Assembly (NCBI GenBank): GCA_026874595.1
Contig: CM049316.1
Coordinates: 77,719,676-77,783,675 of the forward strand
Direction: 5' to 3'
From: Sipunculus nudus
Lineage: Eukaryota; Annelida; Sipuncula; Golfingiida; Sipunculidae
Length of the DNA: 64,000 nt
Shown: piece by piece, positions 47,465-59,510 of the stretch
Layout: each line of letters starts with the position of its first letter
Numbering within the stretch: position 1 is the stretch's first letter
Program-made: the position numbers and the translations under genes
Notes under the pieces: generated by a model
The model's input: the letters and a program-made list of their open reading frames with translations, nothing else
Database searches by the model: none
What the model was told of the DNA's origin: nothing

Positions 47465-49039
47465 CTTTGTGTTAAATCAGTGGAGTTTTTGGTGGGAAAA
47501 GCGGCGACGAGAGAAAGAAAATCACTTTTTCGGTCAATATATTTAACTATTCTACTGTATTTTTTATTTTGTTTGGTTAAAAAGGAAAGGAATACCCCAA
47601 ACTGAAATTAACCCAACATGACTTTGTTGGTTGATTTTAATATATAAAAAAATATTGCACGCAAACACCTTCTGTTACAATCCTGGAATCGATGTTAATC
47701 TATACGGATGGGAAAACCGTGATATATGTCCCTATGTTATAAATGTATAACCGGGAACAACTAATCAAAACACTAACTGCACGTTTATAATTGCCCGCTC
47801 AAACATCATAAAATTTGTATTGTATTTATATATTGAGAGTTTCTATTTTGTTTCGCCCTCTAATTCCATGAAATCAAACCGTTAAACCAGTATTAACCAC
47901 AAGTCCTGCTGAGGCTTTAGAATTAAATTTGAAATACTAATGAACTCTGCCAAACATTTAACCAATTCATAAAAACAAATTAAGGCTTCTTTAGAGAAAG
48001 AGGGAAGAATACAGATAGCTCAAAAGAAAAGAACGTTGTGGACGTTGATTTTTCCTGTAAATCTTTTTGTAAATATACATGTTTTACATCATGTGCTACA
48101 GAGAGAAAGAGCAGAAAGTATATAGTGCAGGGACCAAACGGTTTAATCACACTTCACGGTCATATATTGTAAACCACACAGGAAGTTGTAATGTAATGAT
48201 GTAAACATAAATAAACATCAGTGATAAAAGTATATAAATATTTATAAAAGATATAGATTAAAAGGCAAGCAAGTACGTCATTAATTGGTATACATAATTC
48301 TCTAGCTGACATAACCCGTCCGTGTTCGTCTTTTAAATGCGATAATTCTTGTTTTGTTACTGTACATGTTTAGTCTTTGTCCAGGGGTGGATGGAATCAT
48401 GGGGGGGGGGGGGGGGGGGGGGCTGGCACATGTACCAGAGAGGGAATTCTGCATGGTTAAATCAATTTATACATGACTCCTGCCAGCAGTGTCAAATTAT
48501 CTGATATTGTCTATGTGACCCCCATTATATAAACAGTTAATATACGTTTTTAAAAATAAGGTATGTATTAAAACAAGGGACCCATGGGTCACGGCGCTCA
48601 GCTGATCATGATTGGACTATAAATGTATCACCATTGTGATACTATATTGAGTAGATAAAGCTTAGAATATCATGGTCATGTTGGGCTTTTATAAAGGAAT
48701 ATAATGTTATATGTGAGTAAATGATATATGAAATAACCTGACTGATGGATTAATATGGAGTAAAATATAGTGGTTTATTTTTTATTTATTTTGGAGGGGT
48801 CGAAAAAAAGCAATTTATTTGAGCAAATATGAATGCAATGACAGTATACTAAGCAGTGGTATAATGATGATAAGGCTATTTGTTGAAGGATCTATAGTTT
48901 ATGGAAAACTGCAAGATTTCAATTTGACAGATACAAGATTATGATTAACTATGCTGATGAGGGGATTTATGAATTTGTGACTGTATGACATGATATCTTG
49001 ACAAGATCGGTCTTGACAAGGTACATTATTTTGATGCCC
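47462..49039. other. Non-coding stretch with a G22 run
   Basis: No gene. A run of 22 G lies at 48,401-48,422. Confidence 0.6.
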
Positions 49040-49413
49040 CTCACGTCTACATATTACACAATATTGACATAATTTCTGGCATGAACATAGGTACCTATGG
49101 ACAAATGGTCAACAGTACTGAACCACCTGGAAGGTTAAAATCTTTAAAATATGATGAAATGTAGATAAAGTTTGAGAGGATGAGGTAATCTGGGCCATGG
49201 TTGAATTATATGATTGAAGAAAATGTTGCAAATAATATTTGAGATCTGACCATGCTTTTCCATTGGTTACATTTTTTATAAGCTGTTGACAGTTCAACAG
49301 TTTACACATTTATCTGATGAGATCCAATTTATTTGGTAAACCTTTTTTTATTAATTTTATGATATGTATACAGTTGCCATAACGTCCCCACTCCACAGGT
49401 GCAATGACTTGAT

Positions 49414-49433
49414 GGGGGGGGGGGGGGGGGGGG
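49414..49433 (+). repeat. G20 homopolymer
   Basis: Twenty consecutive G residues, the second such run within 1.1 kb. Confidence 0.97.
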
Positions 49434-49880
49434 TTGTGTTATGATCAGAGAATAGCCAAAGAACTATTGTTCACAGTGCCAAGGAGCAAAGCCTCAGTGG
49501 GATGAAGAAGGGGATGATGAGAGTTACAACACCCTTGCATATACATACAGGATATGAAATTTAATTCAGCAGTGCTTATAAAATAAATTTTATTCATGAA
49601 CATTAAATATTTAAAACAGGCAGAAAGATGGAGAAACAAAGCAAATCATTTTTTTCCAATTCTACTGAGCCAAGAAAAAATTAAAAATATTTGCATTTAT
49701 TCCTTTTTTTCATTACATAATTTTAATCCAAGTTTCCGAATGTTACTATAAATTTACAGTATAACATACATATGATTGTGAATATTTCAGTTGATTCACA
49801 TTTCTAAATTGCATCAACATTTATAGCTAATGTATCTAGTTTATAGTACCTGTCAACAGAATGGGATGGAAGGAGGCAAT

Positions 49881-49881
<1 letters not shown>

Positions 49882-49958
<77 letters not shown>

Positions 49959-50009
49959 TAGAAAGAAAGAGCTAGACTGCCAGAGAGAGAGAGAAAGAGA
50001 GAAAGAGAG
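49882..50009. repeat. Microsatellite (GA)n, interrupted
   Basis: A pure GA run to about 49,933, then GA blocks broken by AAAGA and a short unique insert. Confidence 0.96.
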
Positions 50010-53000
50010 GCTCTCTGGTCATTACTGCCAAACCCAGCCTGACCCAGACACTCACAGTGGCAGTATAGGTCAGACCTGAAGGTGTTATGTAACTGCCCAG
50101 TACACTGCATTTATACTGATCTGATGTAAACAATGAAGACATGGTACCTGGAAACTTGAATGAAATCTACAGTTTTTGATCAATTGGTTTCAAATTTCAG
50201 ATTTTAACAGATGAAATGTTAATGTGTACATGCTGTGAAAATTAAATCCACAGCACTAACAGGAAAAATTTGAATATTTATATTTTTTAAATGGTATCAG
50301 GAAAAAAGAAAAGTATTCTCAAATATAAAACTAATACATGTGTTGAAATTAATCCAAGGATCAAAACACCCAATATATTATACCAGGAGCAAACTGGAGT
50401 TGGGAATGTTTAATTTTATGAACTGAAATGAAGGACCAGCAATTTAAATTTTGATTATTTAGCCAGTATCATGTAACAACTGATACAACCATGAGTTATA
50501 TGTCAAACAAATTAAAATCTTTAATGAGCACTTGTCTGAGTAATATTTTAAATTTTTGACATATTTATTTATTATTTTAATTTTGTAATTAATATAAACC
50601 AACAAGTTAAACACCTGGAAAAGACCTGGAAATTTAGATTAATTTAATATAATCAACTGCATCCTTGTCTATCATTATCTTGCTTCATATAATCTCTGTT
50701 AGTAAACAACAATTTATTTTAATTATTTATTTTTCATTTTTATGGTTGACATGAAAAATACCCAATGGTGACTGCATGGTGTCATTTGAAATACAATTTT
50801 GGCCATCCATGGAAGATCCATAAATGATCAGTAATTGCAAGGTAATCCCCTGTAACTCATTAACTATAAATTCCTTTTCCATTTATTTTTTTCAAGTTCT
50901 TATCATAAACCAAGAATTTAAAAAAATGTTTATTGTTATGTTTATGGCCTAAACAAATACTAGAGGAGGGGGTTGGACAGTTAGATCCAGCTAAAGCCAC
51001 CCAAGAGCTGGCTGGCTGCAGAGTGCCTCGCTTCAAGCATGCATACTTGGCCTGAAAGGTCAATGTGGGGACATAAAAGAGGGGCTTCAGTACAGCCTAG
51101 GTGTGATATGGTCTCATAAAAACTTTCATAAAAGCTAGTTTTTGACCAATTCCTTTTATAAATCCAGAATTTAGAAGCTAAAATCCTTACGTGTGCAAGA
51201 TATGAAAATTAAATCAACAGTGCTTACAGGGAAAAAACCTGCCATGGCAAAAGTTGGGCAGAATTTAAGGTACTGATTTTATATTTATGCTAATAACTTA
51301 TAAAATTTGAAAAATTCAGAACTAATTTTGGGAATACAATTGAATCTTGATTAAATAATGTTACATCCCTGACAAAAAATCTCTAGCTTCAGCAAGCCCC
51401 TTGTTAAGGGAGTAAATATATTTCTTGATTTTTTACAAAGTGCATTATGTTTGGGCCCATAACTTAAAACAATTACGCAATACTGACATCATTTCTGGCA
51501 TGTGCACAGAGAATGTATAGAAAAACATGTATATTATATATGATTAAAGTCAGATCAGTGGTTTTGATATTAGGCAGTATTGAAGTGTAACAATGTGTTT
51601 TTAATTGAAAAATGAAGTTTTTCATTAATATCTCAAAGGTATTAAGTCCTAGTGACCAAATTCTTGGCATGGTAGGGAATTTTGGAGACATCTAATTGTA
51701 TGCCAAATTTTAGGAACTGAGAGCTTAAGCTGGGGAGCTGAGCTCTTGCAAACTGCATAACACAGCCTGATGTAAACAATATGTTACATGGTGCTTGAAA
51801 ACTTGAATAAAATCTACAGTTTTTGATCAACTGGTTTCAAATTTTGAGTGTTAACAGACAAAATGCTAACAAAAGCATGCTGAGAAAATTAAATCCACAG
51901 TACTTACAGGAAAAAAACGTGCCATGGTCAAAGTTAGGCTAAATTTAAGGTACCAATTTTTTATTTTTGTTAAAATTTTAAAAAATTTAAAAGATTTTGA
52001 TCTAATTTTGGGTATACAATTTAATTTTGATTAATTAAAGTTATATTACTTGAAAAAAAGTCCATAGCTTTAACAAGTTTTGTGTTAAGTGATCAAATAT
52101 CTTTCCTGCTTTTTTACAAAATGCATTATGTTCTGGCCCATAACTTTCTTTAATTATATAATACAGACATAATTTCAGGCATGTACATAGGAACTATATT
52201 TAGGAATATTTATGGTAAATATGAGGAAAAACAGATGAGTGATTTTGATATTAGGCAGCCCTGAAGTGTGAAAATAGGTTTTTAATTAAAGAATTGAGGT
52301 TTTTCCTTAATTTCTCAAAGGAACAAAGTCGCACAGACCCAGTTTTTGGCTTGGTAGGAGATCTTGGGGACATCTAACACTATACCGAATTTTGGATTCC
52401 TAGGTCTTACGGTTTCAAAACGTGCCACATCTCAAACGGACGGACAGACGGACGGTCGACGGACAATGGACCACGACTATAGCTCATATGACTTATAGTC
52501 AGCTGAGCTAAAAATTTACAGATATTGATCTAATTTTTGGAATACAATTAAATTTTGATTATTTAAAGTAGTATTACTGAAAAAAAATTCCTACTTTTAA
52601 CACTTTTGGTCTTAAGTGACCAAATATTTTTCCATGATTTTTTTACAAAGTCCATTATGTTTGGCCCATTACTTTTTTAAATTAAATAATACTGACTTAA
52701 TTTCTTGCATGTACATAGAACCATATAAAGGGATTATTTATGGTAAAAAAGAAGAAAACCAGATGATTGGTTTTGATATTAGGCAGTCCTGAAGTGTAAA
52801 AATAGATTTCTCATGAAAAATTGAGGTTTTTCCTTAATATCTCGAAGGAACGAAGTCCTATTGACCCAATTATTGGCATGGTAGGAGATTTGGGGACATC
52901 TAACTGTATGCCGAATTTCAGATTCGTAGGTCCAATGGTGTCGAAACGTGCCAGTCTTACGGACGGACATCCTGACGGACGTACGGCCGGCCGGACGGAC

Positions 53001-53179
53001 AGACGGACGGACCACGACTATAGCTCAGATGGCTTAAAGTCAGCTGAGCTAAAATTATTAAATTCTAGACCATGCTCAGGTATTTAATAATTTTTAGTTA
53101 ATACAGAAATGGCAAAATCAAACCAAAATTTTATTTTCTGAAGAGTAGGCGGAGGTTTACATTGATCATCCCCTGTTGC

Positions 53180-53757
53180 TAAAATATGGGGGCGGGCGGG
53201 GGGTGGGGGGGGGGGGGGGGGCGAGCAGGGGGACATGTCTTCAACACACTGTTAGAGGTAGGGACCAAGCTTTTCCAAGTTCCCGTCACTTTTTAGGGGG
53301 ATAGAACTTTTGAAATTTCGAGATTAATCTTTTATAGTTCCTTCACATACTCCCAATCTTTGAAGTCTCATATTGATAACATTGAGTATACTGAATGTGT
53401 CAATCCCCGCATTGCATATTCAGGGGGTGAGGGTCTCTTTGACATTTCGAGTTTTTTTTTTTTTGGGGGGGGGGGGGGGAGGGGGCTTATGTCAAGAGGA
53501 AGGGGGGCGTCCTCATGTTAAAGGGGGGGGGGGGGGGAGGTGTCCTCGTGTCAAGAGATGGGGGGCCTCATGTTAAGGGTATGGGGGGGGGGGGGGGTCC
53601 TCATGTCAAGGAGATACAGTAGGGGGGGGGGGGCTCGAGTCAAGGGGATGGGGGTTCCTCATGTCAAGGGGGTCGGGGAGGGGGGGGGGGGGTCCTAATG
53701 TCAAGGGGATGGGGGATCGGGGGCCTCATGTCAAGGGGATCGGGGGGGGGGCGGTAT
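53180..53757 (+). repeat. G-rich degenerate minisatellite
   Basis: About 20-40-bp units built from a G tract, then TCCTCATGTCAAGGGGAT, then another G tract. Eight or more G runs of 8-14 nt lie on one strand, giving strong G-quadruplex potential. Frames across it (53,373 and 53,661) are Gly-rich artefacts. Confidence 0.9.
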
Positions 53758-55565
53758 CCTTACTTTGGACTGTCCCCCTCACACTTTCTCATCAGACTAG
53801 GCCTATAGGTAAATTACTGACACAGCTGACGAAGAGTCTTTTTTGGCTCAGAATACACAGATTACATATTTTACAAACTTTTACCTTAAATAATCATCTT
53901 GACTAAACATTTGGATTTGTCTGATCTTTTCACACAATTCATAAACTTGCACATTTCACAAACATTACCATTTATCAACCAAGTAAACTGGTATATATTT
54001 TTTATTATATGCATACATTTTCTTGGTTGCAAATTACATGCTGAAATATCATTGACTTTTCAGTGTAGTACAAGTAATGTCAATGAAACAAGTACGTGAT
54101 AACACAAAACTTATAGGGTGAGCACATGGCATTCTCGGCTAGACCACGCCGGGCCTCTGTTAAGCATACTGTGAAAAAGTCAGTAAATATAAATACACGT
54201 AGAGGCCTAGCAGGATTTATCCTCAGCCTCCTTCCTAGATGCTCTACAGAAACAATGTTTATTTTCTTTCAAAATAAACAAATCTTACAAAAATTATTGG
54301 CTTTCTTTCATTGCAAATAAAAGCAGGGAATGTTCCTTACGATATTAAAATCAATGAAGACACCCCTGCGCTTATTTGCTGACATTTCAAAGTCTTGAGA
54401 TTTGTTTGTGTTGTTAAATATATATACATATGGGTCCTGGAAGAAATCTGAGAATTCCGAAAATACCATGTGATCCTGTGTATGAACACAAAGGCCAAAC
54501 CGTTCTACTTTTCCTATACCTTATCACTCAATATCCAAGTGCTACAAACAAATAAACAATAAACAAAAAAAGTTCATTATCAAAAGCAGCCATTGGTACA
54601 CAGAAAAGCACATAATCAACGTCTTGGGAAACAATTACAATATAAATAAAGAACAATATGAAGGGATACAGAAGTTGGATGATGGGGATCGAGCCCGCCC
54701 GATTATCATGACGTCATTTTTCTGTATCACGTGATACTTGTGGTTGATGGCTGCATAATTATCTTATTTGTCATTAGACTTATATAAATAAAATAAAATG
54801 AAATAACATTACATAATCATACTTGCCATGGATCTACGAATATTATATTTGAATTCACAATAAGTATTCTACTAAACCAACAATCATGAACTGGTAATTG
54901 TCTTATCAAAGCAATTAAACATCAGGTGGTCTGTGTGTACATACAGAAAATATAACACAGTTCACATTTTGGCAACCTTATTGCAACCTTATTTCTATAT
55001 TGATACGTTCAGAATGAATGCATGTACATGTAACTGAATAAAAAAAGTATACTTGGTGCATGATTGTTTGTCTTGTGTCAGTTTGTTAATTTATTGTTCG
55101 AGTGTAGATACATTAATTTTGTGAGTGTATGTAAACTGCATAATTTATCATTATGTACACAGACTGATGACCACATTAATTCTAATAATTTTGAATATGA
55201 AAGCTCTTTATGATATGAAAAAAAATTTACCAGTCATGTAAATATACATGAAATGATCATACAAAAACCAATCATGAAATAATCAACAAAGGTAAACTTG
55301 TAATTTGTCATCATCAGGCACTCGGATTTCAAACCAATGTCATATAATGCTTGAACGTTATGCATCATCAAAACACACAGTCTCTATTGCCTGCTACCTC
55401 GCGCAGTTCATTGTGAAAGCCAGTAATAAACCACCCCCTCAGTATGATTTATCTCATTATAACACTTTCAACTCGTTCACTCTGTTCTGGCAACATTCAC
55501 AGCTGAATTTCCTGCAAGCTAGTTTCGACCCAATTTGTCTTTGGCACTTGTATTTTTTTTAATTT
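53758..55565. other. Non-coding stretch, no gene seen
   Basis: No supported exon or repeat. Confidence 0.45.
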
Positions 55566-55717
55566 GGTCATGACCTATGCTAATTTCATGATTATCATAG
55601 TCCAGGTCATGACCTATGCTAATTTCATGATTATCATAGTCCAGGTGGTGACCTATGCTAATTTCATGATTATCATGGTCAAGGTCATAACCTATGCTAA
55701 TTTCATGAATATCATAT
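55566..55717. repeat. Tandem repeat, 39-bp unit, ~4 copies
   Basis: Units start GACCTATGCTAATTTCATGA at 55,572, 55,611, 55,650 and 55,689. The unit is 13 codons long, so frames stay open on both strands (62 codons on +, 68 on -). Each unit holds ATGCTAAT, one mismatch from the octamer site ATGCAAAT. Confidence 0.95.
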
Positions 55718-58700
55718 TCTTGCATCCTTGTTACAGTAACTGGACAAACTAAATGCTAAGGTCAAACCTGCAGGCTTCAAGCTTTCCTCTCTATTTTCAC
55801 AGAGTATAAAAGGGTGATTTATTAATATAAAATCCTGATAAATCAGTAATTTTTTTAATATACACTGCATCCTGGCAAAACATTCACTGAAGGTGAAATG
55901 AGTATACAAAGGAGAGACCTCTTGTGTCAAATTAACCAGACTGCTTGGTTCCCTCCATCCCTATTCTGTACATCACGCTTCTTCTGCAGCATCCACACAT
56001 AAAACCATTCACGAACCTTGACCAGTTACACTCAGACGTGATTGAACCCTCTCATTTATTCTTCTTTTTGCTGTATATTTTCTATATATGACTGGGGTTT
56101 GAGCACAATGTGGTAATGAAGCTTTCTTCTTGGAAATGTAAATCCCATTTATAATGGTAACAACTACTCTAATGATTACCTATAATGATTACCTATAACC
56201 GTCTCCAGTTACCATGGAGGTCACAGAAACGCACAATCCAGTAACACTGGAGCATGAATGCAGTTCCTTTGATGTCAGTGGTTTTTACCCCTCCAACAAC
56301 AGTGTCTGAAGATTGCAAGTCCATCATGTCAAGTGGTCCAGTCAGCTGAACTTTATAGAACATTTACAACAATGTTCTCATTTTCAGTTATTCCAATCTT
56401 GTGATAAACTTTTACATTTGACTTTGACATGTACCCTTTGACCTCTGCCCAGTGATTTGTCCTTCAGTGACCTTTGACCTTAACTAGTGACCCTCTACTT
56501 CAAAGACCTTTGCCTTTACATTTGGTCCATAGCTTGACCATAAATTGCCTATATGAACCTTTTTTACTCACAAATTTAACAACATCAACATATGGTCTAT
56601 ACTGTGCATTAAATATTTCCTGTGTCAATTAAACATGGTGCTTATGGACTTATAAATGTTAACCAATATGCAAGAACTAAGTATTTATTAATGCAATAAC
56701 ATTAGAGCCAATCTGATCAGTGCAAATAGTTATGATCCATGGTACATTCTGTATATACTTGTATATACCTGATATTGGGCTGTAAACTGACAAGGCTAAA
56801 TAAAAAGGGGGTTTTCCTCAACAGACACATATTCTGATAGAAATTGGGCTCCCTGCTGATTTACAATTACTTTGGTACACAATAAAATTCTTCTTGTGGT
56901 AAACAATATTTTCTAGAACACTTTCAGTTTCACTAAAAAACTTTCCTAATATACACATTTAATAGGGCTGTAGAATTTTACTAATATGCATATGAGCTAT
57001 TGTGAACTATTGTGTCAGCCTTGTGATTGCCATTAAAGATAAATACACTGTTATTTTTCCAGTACATTTTGCTTTTTGTATATTCACTCAGGATCTCCCT
57101 TTTTTATTGTACCAAGCTTTTTTTCCCTGGTTTGCCTGATAAATTAAAATAGTAATTGATGTTCCTGAGCCAAGCAGTCACTTCAACTCCTAATCACCTG
57201 AATGACGATAATCATATAAAGTATTTGAACATGTGATGATAATGATGTAAACAAATAATAATAATAATAATAATATCATCATGGGTATCAAAATTATCTG
57301 CAAGCAACAGAATGCTGCCAATTTTCATACAAAGTATACAAAATGTGATACGTACATGCACAAGTTTACATACATGGTGTAATTTAAGCCACTTAATGGG
57401 CTTAAGATAAACATGGAACTCAGAACACATATGACAGCAAATGATAAAGTGTAACAGTGAATGGTGTGGTTAAATATAACTTATCTGGCAAATCAGATAG
57501 TCTCTTTGTATTTTGACCTGATGACTACAGTATAGTTCTGGCCAATCAGATAGTCTCTTTGTATTCAATCCCTGGTGTCACCCTAAGATGCAAAAGAATT
57601 TAGTGCAGTGTTTAGTGCATATGAACTTATTATGAAGTACATGTATATAAACAAATATACTTGTGATTACATGAAAACATGGTGTGGAATTTGCACTGAT
57701 AACATATAAAAAGCTGAGATATGTCCCCTGTGTGGCATCTGAAAATGATTTTATACAGAATACAGTGGATGTATATCAGGAATTGTAGGTTTGAATACTG
57801 GTAGCTGTCACCATAAAGATACAAAATAATTATGTTACACCATACAGACTCGAGTAGAGAGAGATGATGCATAGTAATAAAAGCAGTGTTAAAGAGAATT
57901 TTAACAAATGAACTTTGATCATTCTGTTACAAGCTGACAAGGAAACAGTAGCATTTTTTACATCACAAATATTATTTGATATAAAAAGCTATCATATAAG
58001 ACCAGACTTTAATTTTTTCATGAAAATATTTTACAGATGTTGCTTGGGGGAATGATTGGCAAAAAGGGTTTAACTGTCAAAGAAGACTTCTATTATATTC
58101 TTAACTGTAACTGTCAGACATTGGTCACATATATGAGCAAAGTCTGCACACTAAGGCTTACAGCATTTTTCAGAAACAATGTCAAACAATTTGCTCAGGA
58201 CAAAGACTTGTTCCCTGCTTAGTTTTTGCTGCAAAAAGTTTAAAATATACATTTCCTAATTAAATGGAGGAGGAACCAGCTTAAACTCTAAGTAACTTTT
58301 ATAGATGGTAGATAAATTACACTGCATGAACTCAGCGCAAGGGCCTTTTTTAAAACTTTCAGGCACAATTATTTTCAGTTTCAAGAAATAATGAGGATTT
58401 GTATAAAACAAAAAAAAAAGACTGATCTAACATACACAAATCAAGGGAGACAATAGAAGCTACAAAAATAACAACAAAGGACTGTGGAGAGGTGCTAGTG
58501 TAAATAATTAAAAAAATAGTTTGCCTTGCCATTGGCTCATGTGACTTAAAGCAAAATTTGATTGGCTAATGTGATCATCTGCTTAGAGATGAAATAAAGC
58601 GTGCTGTCAGGACCACTACTGCCATATATAAGACTGCTATATAAAGTGTGTTTGCATAATTAAACATGAGTATGACCCACCTTAGATAAAGTGAATTAAG

Positions 58701-59395
58701 AAAACAACAACTGATGCAGGCCACATGTTTTGTCTGGATGTGCTCTGAGTATACTGAGTAAATATGTAGTTTTAAATCCTGGTGCAGCAGTGAATTTTTA
58801 TTTAACATTCAGAATAACTTTTCAAGTGCAACTTAATTGCACAACAAACAGGTGCTGTACATCCAGATCAGATATTAGTAACAGCCTCAGTGCATTAATT
58901 GTGTATAATACAAGCTCAGGTCCTAAACTTATTATTTAAACCTTGAAGTCCTGAGACGAATGTTTCACGATTTGGTTTTACTTTGAGGAAAGCTTTACAT
59001 AATGAATCACAGACTAGTTTTATAATCTGATTTCTACTTTAAGTTGTCAAACAAACTCTTCTTGTAAAAAAAATTATGCAAGAACTACGAAGTTGGGCTT
59101 CATTTTCAGATCCAAGAAACAGAGAGATACAGAGATGATTCAACGATTAACAAGGAGCAAAGAAATCGTAAACGAGGGAGATACTCCTTTGACATTTGAA
59201 GACAGCCATTATCAAAACTGTGATTTGATTAAGTATTCAAGCTCCACTTCAATGACCTCACTCTATGTTATATATGATGAGTTAACTAACTACTGCTCTG
59301 TGTGGAGCCTATATGTGTGTGAGATGATGATGACGTGTATGTTGTGATGAACACTGTCGATGCTCAGCTTGGAGAGGGATAGATGTACGATGTGT
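55718..59395. other. Mostly non-coding; may hold 3' UTR of the minus-strand gene
   Basis: No coding exon was found. The right part would be 3' UTR of the exon at 59,396-59,461; the nearest minus-strand AATAAA is at about 58,797-58,803 (TTTATT on +). A 20-bp word AATCAGATAGTCTCTTTGTA occurs twice 52 bp apart (57,491 and 57,543). An (AATA)n lies near 57,255-57,275. The 84-codon plus frame at 59,093 has no recognised features. Confidence 0.4.
56468..56480. promoter_or_regulatory. DR1 nuclear-receptor-type site
   Basis: TGACCTTTGACCT is the complement of AGGTCAAAGGTCA, a perfect direct repeat of the AGGTCA half-site spaced by one base (HNF4/RXR type). Further TGACC words surround it (56,434-56,510). 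The same words occur in common dispersed repeats, so function is uncertain. Confidence 0.3.
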
Positions 59396-59461
59396 TCACT
59401 TTTCCTGAAGTGAGGCAACAATGGCTGCCTGCAGCATTGCTTCATCATCCTGCTGAAAGTC
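59396..59461 (-). CDS. Terminal coding exon with UIM-like C-terminus, partial gene
   Basis: On the minus strand a strong acceptor (TTCCTTTTCGTTTATCATTT then CAG) is followed by 21 codons, DFQQ then DDEAMLQAAIVASLQE then K, and TGA. The core fits the ubiquitin-interacting motif: acidic residues, Leu10, Ala13, Ser17 three residues later, then Glu20, as found at the C-terminus of several ubiquitin ligases and deubiquitinases. It would bind ubiquitin as a single amphipathic helix. Earlier exons must lie beyond the right edge, past the 49-bp array. The 3' UTR runs left, with AATAAA near 58,800. The parent protein cannot be named from 21 residues. The frame is in phase 0 at the acceptor. Confidence 0.6.
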   Translation of the reverse strand, partial: DFQQDDEAMLQAAIVASLQEK

Positions 59462-59510
59462 CTGAAATGATAAACGAAAAGGAATTACTATTAACAAAGT
59501 CACTTAACAT

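Larger units (their letters stand above)
49040..53056. repeat. Dispersed repeat, several copies in tandem
   Basis: Homologous blocks recur: the ATACTGACAT-type line followed by AATTTCTGGCATGTACATAG is at about 49,055, 51,478, 52,160 and 52,688, and CTACAGTTTTTGATCAA-type sequence is at 50,168 and 51,817. Three near-complete blocks lie head to tail (about 51,110-51,780, 51,780-52,512 and 52,512-53,056). The last two end with GGACGGAC tracts, CCACGACTATAGCTCA and AGCTGAGCTAAAA. This end type is a familiar interspersed repeat of molluscs. No coding capacity is seen. Confidence 0.75.

Noticed and set aside
49861-50110. Arg-Glu (+) and Ser-Leu (-) repeat proteins
   Set aside because: Translations of the GA microsatellite.
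53373-53906. Gly-rich frames in the G-rich minisatellite
   Set aside because: Caused by G runs; frames shift with run length.
55519-55752. Repeat proteins over the 39-bp tandem on both strands
   Set aside because: A unit of 13 codons keeps any stop-free frame open; no exon signals.
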